Assembly (NCBI GenBank): GCA_020846855.1
Contig: JADLDD010000012.1
Location: 1 to 33,048 of the forward strand
From: Acidimicrobiia bacterium
Lineage (GTDB): Bacteria > Actinomycetota > Acidimicrobiia > IMCC26256 > JADLDD01
DNA: 33,048 nucleotides
Reading direction: 5' to 3'
Part shown: piece by piece, positions 16,267-23,842 of the stretch
Layout of the letters: each line of letters starts with the position of its first letter
How positions within the stretch are numbered: the stretch's first letter is position 1
Made by a program: the position numbers and the translations under genes
Notes under the pieces: generated by a model
The model's database searches: none
Told to the model about the DNA's origin: nothing
The model's input: only the letters and a program-made list of their open reading frames with translations

Positions 16267-16398
16267 CCGGCGTTGGGGCAGTTCTCGTCGTGTGGCGTGG
16301 GTTCGTGACCCATCGGTCGGTGGGGGTTTGGAACGGGATCCGGCGTTGGGGCAGTTCTCGTCGTGTGGCGTGGGTTTGGGTCCCATCGGTCGGTGGGG
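16267..16398. repeat. 59-nt imperfect direct repeat, two copies
   Basis: Copies at 16267-16325 and 16340-16398 (period 73) share 56 of 59 bases, separated by a 14-nt spacer. Each begins CCGGCGTTGGGGCAG, has TCGTCGTGTGGCGTGGGTT in the middle and ends CCCATCGGTCGGTGGGG. They lie in the 180-nt gap between two convergent genes. The element at 24566-24615 has the same order of words (GCGTTGGG, TTGTGGCGT, GTGACCCA), so all three appear to be one dispersed family. Reading frames through it are not credible genes. Confidence 0.88.
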
Positions 16399-16411
16399 TG
16401 AGAGGTTCCGG

Positions 16412-17071
16412 TCAGAAGAGGCGGAGGGGGGCCTCGACCCCGCCCCGGAGCTCGTCGAGGTCGACCTCGATCCACTCGACCCCTCGCGACTCGGCGAAGA
16501 CGCGGGCCTGGGGCTTGACCCGGGTGGCCACGAACATGCCGCGGGTGGGGGCGAAGCGGCCGTCGCGGTCGAGGCGTTCCTGGTAGCGCAGGAGCTGCTC
16601 GACGCCGGCGATCTCACCGACGCGCTTCACCTCCACCACGACCGCCGCGCCCTCGGCGTCGCGGCAGAGCAGGTCGACCGGTCCGATGTCGGTCGGGTAC
16701 TCGCGCCGCACGAGGGTCATCCCGTCGCGCAGCGCCTGCACCCGGGCCGCGATCAGCTCCTGGAGCTCGGCCTCGACGCCGTCCTTCTCGAGGCCCGGGT
16801 CGTCGCCGAGGTCGACGGAGTGGTCGTGGAGCACCTCGGCGACCTCGATGCGCAGCGTCTCGCCCCGCGGGTTGGTGGCGGTGATGAGGCCCGGTTCCTC
16901 GGCGATCGTGCACGGCGGGCTCATCCAGTTGAGCGGCTTGTAGGCCCGCGAGTCGGAGTGCACGGCGACCGAGCCGTCGGCCTTGAGCACCACCAGGCGG
17001 ACGGCCTCGGGCAGCCGGGCGCCGAGCCGGCCGTCGTAGACGACCGCGCACCGGGCCACGATCACGCGCAT
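16412..17071 (-). CDS. nucS: Endonuclease NucS (EndoMS), mismatch-specific
   Basis: A 219-residue enzyme that cuts both strands at mismatched DNA and provides the non-canonical mismatch repair of actinobacteria, which lack MutS/MutL. The N-terminal beta domain shows the signature [14 protein letters not shown] (residues 41-54). The C-terminal RecB-like nuclease domain shows D-I-G-P-V-D133-L-L and V-V-E147-V-K149-R, the D...ExK catalytic set. The protein ends in A-P-L-R-L-F, which fits the C-terminal sliding-clamp binding motif of this family. ATG 17071 has GGAG about 6 nt upstream. It lies 18 nt after a small membrane protein gene and is probably co-transcribed with it. Confidence 0.96.
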   Translation of the reverse strand: MRVIVARCAVVYDGRLGARLPEAVRLVVLKADGSVAVHSDSRAYKPLNWMSPPCTIAEEPGLITATNPRGETLRIEVAEVLHDHSVDLGDDPGLEKDGVEAELQELIAARVQALRDGMTLVRREYPTDIGPVDLLCRDAEGAAVVVEVKRVGEIAGVEQLLRYQERLDRDGRFAPTRGMFVATRVKPQARVFAESRGVEWIEVDLDELRGGVEAPLRLF

Positions 17072-17089
17072 ACGCGCTCCGATCCCGTC

Positions 17090-17365
17090 TCAGGTGGCGA
17101 CGAGCGCCGCGATCCCGGCGACCATCATCACGAAGCCGAGCGCCATGAACGTGACGGTGCGGACGACCGGCGCCTGGGCGAGGTCGGCGGCCGTCGCGTG
17201 GCCCGAGCGGACGCGTGAGCTGCCCTTGGCTTTGGCGCTCCGGGGCGCGCTCCGGGCCCGCCGGGCGTCGTCGCGGCGCCGGATCAGGGCGACGAGGTTG
17301 CCGAGGAACAGCGCCGCGCCGATCGCGACGACCAGCTCGCGCAGCACCTCGGTGTAGAAGTCCAC
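17090..17365 (-). CDS. Small two-helix membrane protein
   Basis: A 91-residue protein from GTG 17365 with two hydrophobic helices, L-V-V-A-I-G-A-A-L-F-L-G-N-L-V-A-L-I near the N-terminus and F-M-A-L-G-F-V-M-M-V-A-G-I-A-A-L-V-A at the C-terminus. A basic, Ser/Ala-rich cytosolic loop of about 45 residues joins them. No family is recognised. A TACACT hexamer ends 8 nt before the start, suggesting a near-leaderless transcript that continues into nucS. Its partnership with nucS is positional only. An in-frame ATG at 17410 would overlap the neighbouring promoter and is not preferred. Confidence 0.68.
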   Translation of the reverse strand: MDFYTEVLRELVVAIGAALFLGNLVALIRRRDDARRARSAPRSAKAKGSSRVRSGHATAADLAQAPVVRTVTFMALGFVMMVAGIAALVAT

Positions 17366-17404
17366 GGGCGCCGAGTGTAGGGAGCGGCCCGGGACCGGCA
17401 CTGC

Positions 17405-17434
17405 TTGCATTTCTTACAGTAAATGCTGTAACCT
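17405..17434 (+). promoter_or_regulatory. Promoter with palindromic operator for the ATPase operon
   Basis: TTGCAT (17405-17410) and TAACCT (17429-17434) are separated by 18 bp, a good -35/-10 pair that is rare in this window. Between them TTACAG (17414-17419) and CTGTAA (17426-17431) form inverted 6-bp arms around 6 nt. GCATTT and AAATGC form a second overlapping inverted pair. The AT-rich island contrasts with its surroundings. Binding here would block RNA polymerase. Transcription would begin about 8 nt before ATG 17449. Confidence 0.65.
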
Positions 17435-17448
17435 GCTCCGGCGACGCC

Positions 17449-18444
17449 ATGGACCTCTCACCCCGCCCCCTGCTCGACACCGACCCCGACGCTGAGCTCT
17501 TCGCCGGGCGCGACGAGGCGCTCTCACGCGTCCTGACCGCGGCGGGCGCCGCGCTCAACGTGCTGGTGGTGGGCGAGAGGGGCGCCGGCAAGACGTCGTT
17601 GCTGCGCCAGGCGGCCCGCCGCCTGCGTGGGCAGGGAGTCGACGTCGCCTTCGTCGACGGGCGGGGCGCCACCGGCCTCGTCTCGCTGCTCGACCTGGTG
17701 ACCGCCGCCCTGGCCCGCGACCCCTTCGTAGCCGTTCCCGAGGCTTCGCCCCAGGTGATCCCGGAGCTGGCGGCCCTGACCCTCCTCGCCCGGATGGTGG
17801 GCCCCGACCGCCAGCCCGTCGTGCTGCTCGACGAGCTGCCCGACGGCCCGACCGGGCACGCCCTGTTCGGGCGCTTCCGCGACGAGCTGTGGCAGCTCCC
17901 CGTGTCGTGGGTCGTCGCGGTCGGCGCCGACGACCGCGCCGCGGTCACGACGCCGCCGGCCGACGCGTTCTTCGCCCGGGTGGTGGACCTGGCTCCGCTC
18001 ACGGCCGACGAGTGCCGGGCGATCCTCGCCGCCCGGGTCGGAACCGCCGCGCCGCCCGACGCGATCGCGGCCGTGGCCGCGGCGTGCGACGGCACGCCGC
18101 GCCACCTCTTGTTCCTCGCCCGGGAGGCGGCCGCCGACGGCTGGCGCACCGACCGTGCCGTCGCCACGGCCGCCGACCGCGAGGATCGCCTGGAGCGGCT
18201 CTCGGCGCCGGCGCGGCGCCTGGTCGCCGAGTTGGAGGCGTCGGGCCCGCTCTACGCGTCCGACCCCTTGGTGCAGGCCCGCCTCGGCTGGAGCCGCGTG
18301 CGGATCGTCCAGGTCCTGGGCGAGCTGGTCGAGGCCGGCCTGGTGGGGTCGGTCCGGGCCGTGGGCGATCGAGGCCGGTCGCGCACGCTGTACTCCCTGC
18401 ACCCGCCCCGCGGGGACGAGGTCACCGCCGGAGGAGGCCGATGA
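17449..18444 (+). CDS. AAA-type ATPase with C-terminal winged helix, unknown role
   Basis: A 331-residue cytosolic P-loop ATPase. Walker A is G-E-R-G-A-G-K-T-S (residues 42-50) and Walker B is V-V-L-L-D-E (124-129). The region after it (L-A-P-L-T-A-D-E-C-R-A-I-L, then C-D-G-T-P-R-H) resembles the lid helices of STAND/AAA_16 or ORC-like ATPases. The last 80 residues look like a winged helix (L-S-A-P-A-R-R-L-V-A-E-L-E, then R-I-V-Q-V-L-G-E-L-V-E-A-G-L-V). It could be a DNA-associated regulator or ATPase loader; no specific family is recognised. A regulated promoter precedes ATG 17449, and the stop overlaps the next gene's start as ATGA. Confidence 0.8.
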   Translation: MDLSPRPLLDTDPDAELFAGRDEALSRVLTAAGAALNVLVVGERGAGKTSLLRQAARRLRGQGVDVAFVDGRGATGLVSLLDLVTAALARDPFVAVPEASPQVIPELAALTLLARMVGPDRQPVVLLDELPDGPTGHALFGRFRDELWQLPVSWVVAVGADDRAAVTTPPADAFFARVVDLAPLTADECRAILAARVGTAAPPDAIAAVAAACDGTPRHLLFLAREAAADGWRTDRAVATAADREDRLERLSAPARRLVAELEASGPLYASDPLVQARLGWSRVRIVQVLGELVEAGLVGSVRAVGDRGRSRTLYSLHPPRGDEVTAGGGR

Positions 18445-19490
18445 GCACCGACGCCCTGGCCGAGGTGGCCCGCAGCGTGGCCTTCGAGGCCGCGCCGACG
18501 TGGGAGATCCTCTGGCGCCTGCACCACCCGTTCGACCGCCTGCCCGGCCGGGGCCCGGTGGAGAGCGTGCTGAGCCGGGCCGTGCACGCCGGCGACGTCG
18601 TGGCGGTGGTGGGGGGCAGCGGATCCGGGAAGTCGAGCGTGATGAGCGCCGCGTGCTCGCCCCTCGAGGTCGGCATCGCGCCCGTCCGCCTGCCCCTGCG
18701 GGCCGAGCCACTCGACACGCTGCGCTCGGTGTCGGCCTTCGCCCGCCACGTCCTCGCCTCCCTGGCCGCGCTCGGGCGCGATCACGCCCGTCTCGACGAC
18801 CCCCAACGAGAGGAGGCGTACCGGGCCGCCGTCGACCGGCGCGTCCCGCCCGGCCGCCGGCGCGGGTCGGGGGCGCCGCGGGCCCCGTGGCTGCTCACCG
18901 GCGGCGACCTGGCGGCCCAGCTCGCGTCGGCCGCGGTGGCGGTGGCCGGCGCCCGCCGGTCGGGCGTGGCCGACGTTCAGCAGCTCGGCCAGACCCTGTC
19001 GCTGGTCGAGGCGCACGGCCTGATCCCGGTGCTCGTGCTCGAGGACACCGACGCCTGGGCGGCGTCGCCCTCCGACGCCTCCCGCCGCCCGATCGCGGTC
19101 CACTTCTTCCGGGAGGTGCCCCGGCTGGCCGCCGACCTGCCCGGGTCGACGGTCATGGCCGTCCACGACACCTACCGTGAGCTGCCCGAGTGGGCGGCGG
19201 CCCAGGAGCTGATCGATCGCCAGGTGCTCGTGCCCCGCCTGGGCTCCGCGGGCGAGCTCACCTCGATCCTCGCCCACCGCGTGGGCGTCGCCGCCGGCGG
19301 CACCCACCTCGCGGATGTGCTCGACGGCGGGGCCGTCGAGCGCCTCTTCGAGCTCTACTCCTCCACCCGCAGCCTGCGGGCGGTGCTGGTGGTCGCCGAC
19401 GAGGCCGTCGACGAGGCCCACGCCGCGGGGCGCGACTCCGTCGACGCCGCCCTCGTCGACCGGGTGGTCGGCTCCCGCTACCCGTCCTGA
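18441..19490 (+). CDS. Second P-loop ATPase, partner of the preceding gene
   Basis: A 349-residue protein with Walker A G-G-S-G-S-G-K-S-S (residues 58-66) and a probable Walker B V-L-V-L-E-D-T-D (197-204). Before the P-loop is a short Trp-rich segment (T-W-E-I-L-W-R-L-H-H-P-F-D). The stretch between the Walker motifs is unusually long (about 130 residues) and includes an Arg/Gly/Pro-rich loop near 134-148. The C-terminal part has the helical lid pattern of AAA ATPases but no recognisable DNA-binding domain. ATG 18441 follows GGAGGAGG and overlaps the upstream stop, so the two ATPases are made together and may form a hetero-complex. Its end overlaps the convergent gene by 13 bp. Family unknown to me. 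Confidence 0.78.
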   Translation: MSTDALAEVARSVAFEAAPTWEILWRLHHPFDRLPGRGPVESVLSRAVHAGDVVAVVGGSGSGKSSVMSAACSPLEVGIAPVRLPLRAEPLDTLRSVSAFARHVLASLAALGRDHARLDDPQREEAYRAAVDRRVPPGRRRGSGAPRAPWLLTGGDLAAQLASAAVAVAGARRSGVADVQQLGQTLSLVEAHGLIPVLVLEDTDAWAASPSDASRRPIAVHFFREVPRLAADLPGSTVMAVHDTYRELPEWAAAQELIDRQVLVPRLGSAGELTSILAHRVGVAAGGTHLADVLDGGAVERLFELYSSTRSLRAVLVVADEAVDEAHAAGRDSVDAALVDRVVGSRYPS

Positions 19491-20671
19491 GGCGCCACGG
19501 AGTCCCAGCCCGCGAAGCCCGACGGGTCGTGGCGCCCGAAGGTGCCGTGCTCGAACATCCCGTGGCCCACGGCGCCGTCGTGGTCGGCGCCGCCGTCGTC
19601 GTGCCACACCGCCCGGGCCACGTGGTCGACCACGCCGAAGGGCACCCGGCCGGCCACCGCCGGGTCGGTCAGGTCGTGCTCCACCACCTCGGTCCAGCCC
19701 CGGCCCCTCCACTGCCCGTGGAGCCACTCGGGGTCGCCGCCGTAGCCCGGTCCGCAGTTGAGGGCCACGAAGCCGAGCGTCTCCACCTCGATGCGCACCG
19801 CCCGGCGCCGCTCGCCGGGACCGGCGCCGGCCGTCAGGTGCAGCACCGCGGCCTCGGGGTGGCGGGTCCCGGGGCGGTAGCGGATCTCGGTCTCGGGCCA
19901 GCCGAGCTGCTCGGGCGCCCGGCCGCTCCCCCCGGGCCACACCCGGACCGCGTCGTTGAGGATCCGCGTCCCGTCGGGTTCCTCCTGGACGATCACCACC
20001 ACCGCGAAGTCGTCGAAGCGCAGGGGGACGTAGGTCCACCAGAAGCCTTCGATGGGTTCGTCGGCGGCGCGGCCCGGGGGCTCGGGGTCGCCGACCGGGC
20101 GGATGCCCCACGACCGGTCGCGGGTCCCGACCCACACGTCGCGCCCGACCTCGAGGCGCTCGCCGCCGACCACGATCTCGCCCGCCCAGGTGCCGACCTG
20201 GGCGAAGCGGCAGGCGTCGAGGATCACGCGGTCCCCCTGGCGGAAGTGGTGCCGCGCCTCCTCCACGGCGGGGAACGACCCCTCCCACTCGAGGTCGTAC
20301 GCCAGCGACGCCCCTCCGCCGCCCGCGCGGCCGCCGGTGCCCTCGCCCACGAGCCGGATCCGCCGCAGGGGTTCGACGACCTCCACGCGCAGCGGCCCGA
20401 CCCGCTGGTCGAGGCGGTCGTCGCCGAGGGCGTCGGAGGCCCGGACGGTGACCTGGCGGTCGCCGCGGCGCAGCGTGGCGAACCCGTCGATCACCCCCAG
20501 GGCCGGGTACACGCCCAGGCCGGCCACGAAGAACACGTCGCCGGTGCGGTCGTGCGCGTTGAAGTAGCAGCGGTCGTAGGCGTTGCGGTCCGAGGTCGCC
20601 GTGTGGCGCAGCGACAGGGGCGCCTGGTGGACGGGATACTCGTCGGCGGGGATCGGTCCGGCCGGTGGCAT
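19478..20671 (-). CDS. Conserved hypothetical protein, probable beta-barrel/lipocalin-like
   Basis: A 397-residue soluble protein with no signal peptide or membrane helix. It opens P-A-D-E-Y-P-V-H-Q-A-P-L-S-L-R-H and holds many aromatic-rich beta strands: G-V-I-D-G-F-A-T, V-G-T-R-D-R-S-W-G-I-R-P-V-G and E-G-F-W-W-T-Y-V-P-L. The strand pattern with W-G-I-R resembles large two-domain lipocalin-like proteins of the CrtC/AttH type, but I cannot confirm a family. ATG 20671 lies 11 nt after the CBS gene stop, so it is the last gene of the MMPL-ferritin-CBS transcript. No good ribosome site precedes it, which suggests coupling to the gene before. It may bind a lipid, consistent with a lipid transporter in the operon; this is inference. 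Confidence 0.75.
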   Translation of the reverse strand: MPPAGPIPADEYPVHQAPLSLRHTATSDRNAYDRCYFNAHDRTGDVFFVAGLGVYPALGVIDGFATLRRGDRQVTVRASDALGDDRLDQRVGPLRVEVVEPLRRIRLVGEGTGGRAGGGGASLAYDLEWEGSFPAVEEARHHFRQGDRVILDACRFAQVGTWAGEIVVGGERLEVGRDVWVGTRDRSWGIRPVGDPEPPGRAADEPIEGFWWTYVPLRFDDFAVVVIVQEEPDGTRILNDAVRVWPGGSGRAPEQLGWPETEIRYRPGTRHPEAAVLHLTAGAGPGERRRAVRIEVETLGFVALNCGPGYGGDPEWLHGQWRGRGWTEVVEHDLTDPAVAGRVPFGVVDHVARAVWHDDGGADHDGAVGHGMFEHGTFGRHDPSGFAGWDSVAPQDG

Positions 20672-20682
20672 GAGTGGCTGGC

Positions 20683-21075
20683 TCAGCCGCGGCCGGCGGC
20701 GACGGCCAGCAGGTCGCGGGTGGAGATCACGCCGATCACGTGCTCGTCCTCGACGACGGGCGCGTGGCGGATCTCGCTGTCGAGCATCCGGGCGGTGACC
20801 TCCGCGATCACGTCGTCGGGGCCGACCGACAGGACGTCGAGCGCCATCACGTTGCCCACCTGCTCGGCATCCGGGTCGGCGCCGTCGGCGAGCGCCCGCA
20901 CGATGTCGCGCTCCGACACCAGCGCGCCCGGGTGGGCGCCGCTGACCAGGATCACGCCGATCGACTCCTCGGTCAGCGCCTCGGCCGCTTCCCGCAGGGT
21001 CGCGTTGGTGGCGATGGTGACGGGCGCGCGGCCGAGCAGCACCCGTATCGCGTCGTCGGGTCCGATGTCGGGCAT
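20683..21075 (-). CDS. CBS-domain pair protein
   Basis: A 130-residue protein made of two CBS motifs (Bateman module) and nothing else. Each repeat ends in the typical hydrophobic strand plus S/T-x-x-D: G-A-L-V-S-E-R-D-I-V-R-A-L and V-I-G-V-I-S-T-R-D-L-L. Such stand-alone modules bind adenosine nucleotides and sense energy or redox state. ATG 21075 has AGGAGA 5 nt upstream; an upstream in-frame ATG at 21198 lies inside the ferritin-like gene and is rejected. It follows the ferritin-like gene by 8 nt and precedes the unknown protein by 11 nt. Partner unknown. Confidence 0.9.
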   Translation of the reverse strand: MPDIGPDDAIRVLLGRAPVTIATNATLREAAEALTEESIGVILVSGAHPGALVSERDIVRALADGADPDAEQVGNVMALDVLSVGPDDVIAEVTARMLDSEIRHAPVVEDEHVIGVISTRDLLAVAAGRG

Positions 21076-21083
21076 GGTCTCTC

Positions 21084-21557
21084 CTAGTCGGGGGTCGGGG
21101 TCCGGCTTCGCCGGTTGAGCGACCGGTCGCGGATGAAGTGCAGGATCCGAAGGTGCTTCTGGGTGTCGAGGTGCATCATGTCGACGAGCAGGCTCCACAG
21201 CCCGTCGTCGTCGGCGGTCCGGAGCTCGCGGCGGAGCCGCTCGAGCTGCACGGCGTCGCGCCGCTCCATGTCGATGAAGCGCTCGGTCAGCGCGAGGAAG
21301 TCGTCGTCGGTGGGCTCGTCGGTGACCTCGGGGACCCGGGCGTCGCCGGCCCGGTCGCCGGTCTGGCTCCGCAGGGTGTTGGTCAGCTCGGTGAAGATGC
21401 GGTGGTGACGCCGTTCGTCGTCGGCGATCAGGCGCACGAGGTACTCCACGTAGGCCGATCCCGCCGTGCGGGCCAGGTCCTCGTAGGCGTCGAGCACCAA
21501 CGCCTCGGTGGCGACGTGCTCGGCGAAGTGGTCGAGCAGGCGGGTCTCCCAGGTCAT
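21084..21557 (-). CDS. Ferritin-like/rubrerythrin-like helical protein
   Basis: A 157-residue all-helical protein. The first helix pair carries E-A-L-V-L-D-A-Y-E-D-L-A and L-I-A-D-D-E-R-R-H-H-R-I-F, an E...ExxH half-site typical of ferritin-like diiron proteins. The second pair carries F-I-D-M-E-R-R-D-A and M-H-L-D-T-Q-K-H, where the second ExxH reads D-T-Q-K-H, so one carboxylate is Asp. It may bind two irons or only one. Cytosolic, no signal. ATG 21557 overlaps the MMPL transporter stop as ATGA, so the two are translationally coupled. Function is not predictable beyond metal binding. Confidence 0.82.
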   Translation of the reverse strand: MTWETRLLDHFAEHVATEALVLDAYEDLARTAGSAYVEYLVRLIADDERRHHRIFTELTNTLRSQTGDRAGDARVPEVTDEPTDDDFLALTERFIDMERRDAVQLERLRRELRTADDDGLWSLLVDMMHLDTQKHLRILHFIRDRSLNRRSRTPTPD

Positions 21558-23794
21558 GATCCCGTCGACGCTACGGCACCGTCGCGGCCCTCTGAAGGGG
21601 CCAAGGTCCCGCCCTCGCCCGCGACCGGCTCGTCGCTCCGGGCGGGGTCGTGACCCCCCAGGCGGGGCAGCAGGCGGTCGAGCCAGCGGGGCATCCACCA
21701 GTTGGCCCGCCCGGCGAGGTCCATGGTGGCCGGCACCAGGACGAGCCGCACCAGGGTGGCGTCGACGAGGATGGCGAACGCCAGCCCGAAGCCGAACATC
21801 TTCACCACCCGCTGGTCGTTGAGAAGGAAGCTGGCGAAGACCACCACCATCACCGACGCCGCCGCGGTTATCACCCGGGCGGTGGCGGCGATGCCGTCGG
21901 CCACGGCCCGGTTGTTGTCGCCGGTGGCCACGTACCCCTCGCGCACCCGTGAGAGCAGGAACACCTCGTAGTCCATCGACAGGCCGAAGAGCACGGCGAA
22001 GAGCATCATCGGCGCGAAGGACTCGATGGGTCCGGGCTTGACGTCGAGGAGCCCGCCCAGCCATCCCCACTGGAACGCGGCCACCACGGCGCCGTACGCG
22101 GCGCCGATCGAAACCAGGTTCATCAGGGCGGCCTTGAACGGCACGAACAGCGAGCGGAACTCCACGGCCAGCAACACGAAGCTGAGCAGGATGATCATGC
22201 CCATGAAGACGGGTAGGCGTTCGGACATCCGATCGGCGAGGTCGATCGCCACCGCGGTGGGCCCGCCCACGTGGACCTCCGTCGGGGCGTCACCGATCAC
22301 CGCGGGCACGGTCACGTCGCGGATGTGGTGGACGAGGGCCTCGGTGCGCCGGTCCTGGGGGGAGGTCCGGGGGATGACGGGCACGGTGGCCGTGTCGCCC
22401 GCGTCGTTCAGTGTCGGCGGCGCGACCGCGGCCACGTTCGGTGTCGAGGTGCGCAGGCGCCCGACCAGTGCGTCGAGCCGGGCCTTCCCCCGACCCCCGG
22501 TGAGGCCGTCGGGATCCTGGACCGTGACGAGCAGGGGACCGTTGAACCCGGGGCCGAAGCCGTCGGCCACGAGGTCGTAGGCGCGCCGGGTGGTGGAGGA
22601 GGTCGGGTTGGAGCCGGCGTCGGCGGTGCCCATCCGCATCGAGAATAGGGGGACGGCCAGGATCCCGAGCACCAGGAGGGAGGCGAGGAACGTGCTCCAG
22701 CGGTGGCGCTGGACCCAGAGCGCCCAGCGGTGCCACCACGAGTCGGTGTGCTCCGCGCCGTGGTGGTGCAGGAACCGGATCCGCCAGCGGTCGAGGTTCG
22801 TGCCGGTGAAGCCGAGGAAGGCCGGCAGGAGCGTCACCGACGCCACGAGGGTGGTGGCCACGGTGATCGTCGCGGCCAGCCCGATCGACGCCACGAAGCG
22901 GATGCCGATCAGGTAGAGGCTCAGGATGGCCACGATCACGGTGCTCCCGGCCACCAGGACCGAGCGACCCGCGGTGGACATGGCGACGGCTATGGAGTCC
23001 TCGGGGTCCAGGCCCGACGCCAGACCCTCGCGGTGGCGGGTCACGATGAGGAGCGCGTAGTCGATGCCCACCCCGAGGCCGATCATCGCCGCGACCACGG
23101 GACCCACCGTCCCGATGGAGGTCACGGCGGCGAGGAGGCCGACCAGGGAGAGCCCGAGACCGAGCGCGAAGAGAGCGACCACCAGCGGGACGGCCATCGC
23201 CAGCAGCGACCCGAACGCGAGCAGCAGGACGATCATCGCCGCGGCGAGGCCGATCACCTCGCTGCCGCTCGGACCGGTCTGGGTCTCCATCGGGGCGCCG
23301 CCGAACTCGACCTGGGCTCCGCTGTCACGGATCGGTGCGGCGGCCTCCTGGACCGCGTCGACCGACGAGCGCGGGACGTCCTTGGCGCGCTCGGCGAACT
23401 GGACGTTGACGACGGCCGTGGTCCCGTCGGCGGAGACGGTCGGCATCGGCGGTTCGTAGGGGGACGTGACGAACACCACGCCGGGCACCTCGGAGATGCG
23501 GGCGACGCCGGCCTCGACCGCCCGTTCCACCTCCGGTGCGCGGACGCCGCCGGGGGAGTGGACCACCACCTGCATGGCGTCGCCGGCGCGTTCGGGGAAC
23601 CGGCCACGGAGGGTGTCGAAGGCCCTCTGCGACTCCGTGCCGGGCACCGACATGTCGTTGGCGAAGTCGCCGCCCAGGCCGCGTCCCACGGCGCCGGCGG
23701 CCACGAGCAGCACGATCCAGCCGACGACGACCAGGCGCCGGTGGCGAACGGCCGAGCGGGCCAGGCGGGCGAGCATTCCCTTGGGTGCGTCCAT
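21554..23794 (-). CDS. MMPL/RND family transporter
   Basis: A 746-residue membrane protein with the duplicated RND plan: a first helix (L-V-V-V-G-W-I-V-L-L-V-A), an extracytoplasmic domain, six helices, then the same order again in the second half. The MMPL motif G-L-G-V-G-I-D-Y-A-L-L-I-V-T-R is seen in the first half, and G-L-S-M-D-Y-E-V-F-L-L-S-R-V-R-E in the second half carries the proton-relay Asp-Tyr pair. Actinobacterial MmpL proteins export lipids, siderophores or drugs. ATG 23794 is leaderless and faces a tetR gene 17 bp away, the usual design for a substrate-inducible exporter. The downstream ferritin-like, CBS and lipocalin-like genes are in the same transcript. Confidence 0.94.
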   Translation of the reverse strand: MDAPKGMLARLARSAVRHRRLVVVGWIVLLVAAGAVGRGLGGDFANDMSVPGTESQRAFDTLRGRFPERAGDAMQVVVHSPGGVRAPEVERAVEAGVARISEVPGVVFVTSPYEPPMPTVSADGTTAVVNVQFAERAKDVPRSSVDAVQEAAAPIRDSGAQVEFGGAPMETQTGPSGSEVIGLAAAMIVLLLAFGSLLAMAVPLVVALFALGLGLSLVGLLAAVTSIGTVGPVVAAMIGLGVGIDYALLIVTRHREGLASGLDPEDSIAVAMSTAGRSVLVAGSTVIVAILSLYLIGIRFVASIGLAATITVATTLVASVTLLPAFLGFTGTNLDRWRIRFLHHHGAEHTDSWWHRWALWVQRHRWSTFLASLLVLGILAVPLFSMRMGTADAGSNPTSSTTRRAYDLVADGFGPGFNGPLLVTVQDPDGLTGGRGKARLDALVGRLRTSTPNVAAVAPPTLNDAGDTATVPVIPRTSPQDRRTEALVHHIRDVTVPAVIGDAPTEVHVGGPTAVAIDLADRMSERLPVFMGMIILLSFVLLAVEFRSLFVPFKAALMNLVSIGAAYGAVVAAFQWGWLGGLLDVKPGPIESFAPMMLFAVLFGLSMDYEVFLLSRVREGYVATGDNNRAVADGIAATARVITAAASVMVVVFASFLLNDQRVVKMFGFGLAFAILVDATLVRLVLVPATMDLAGRANWWMPRWLDRLLPRLGGHDPARSDEPVAGEGGTLAPSEGRDGAVASTGS

Positions 23795-23842
23795 GGAGTT
23801 AGAGTAGACACATGTCTACTTCAAAGTCAACACGTGTCAACT
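23795..23842. promoter_or_regulatory. Overlapping leaderless promoters and two TetR operators
   Basis: The 17-bp gap holds two -10 boxes offset by one base: TAGAGT (23800-23805, plus) and TACTCT (23806 down to 23801, minus). Each ends 6 nt before its ATG. A perfect palindrome AGTAGACA-CA-TGTCTACT (23803-23820) covers both and the tetR start codon. A related 18-mer, AGTCAACACGTGTCAACT (23825-23842), starts 22 bp further and matches the first at 14 of 18 positions. Both fit AGTnnACAC-n-TGTCnACT, so a two-site TetR operator is likely. Confidence 0.85.

Noticed and set aside
16267-16398. CRISPR-like direct repeats
   Set aside because: There are only two 59-nt copies with a 14-nt spacer and no cas genes. 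The length and number do not fit a CRISPR array.
16244-17218. Long plus-strand frame across the repeat pair and nucS
   Set aside because: It is antisense to a clear NucS protein and its sequence has no family features.
17449-19490. Assigning the ATPase pair to ORC/Cdc6 initiators or to a known defence system
   Set aside because: The winged helix and lid pattern are suggestive only. No diagnostic motif or effector domain (nuclease, TIR, protease) is visible, so no name is given.
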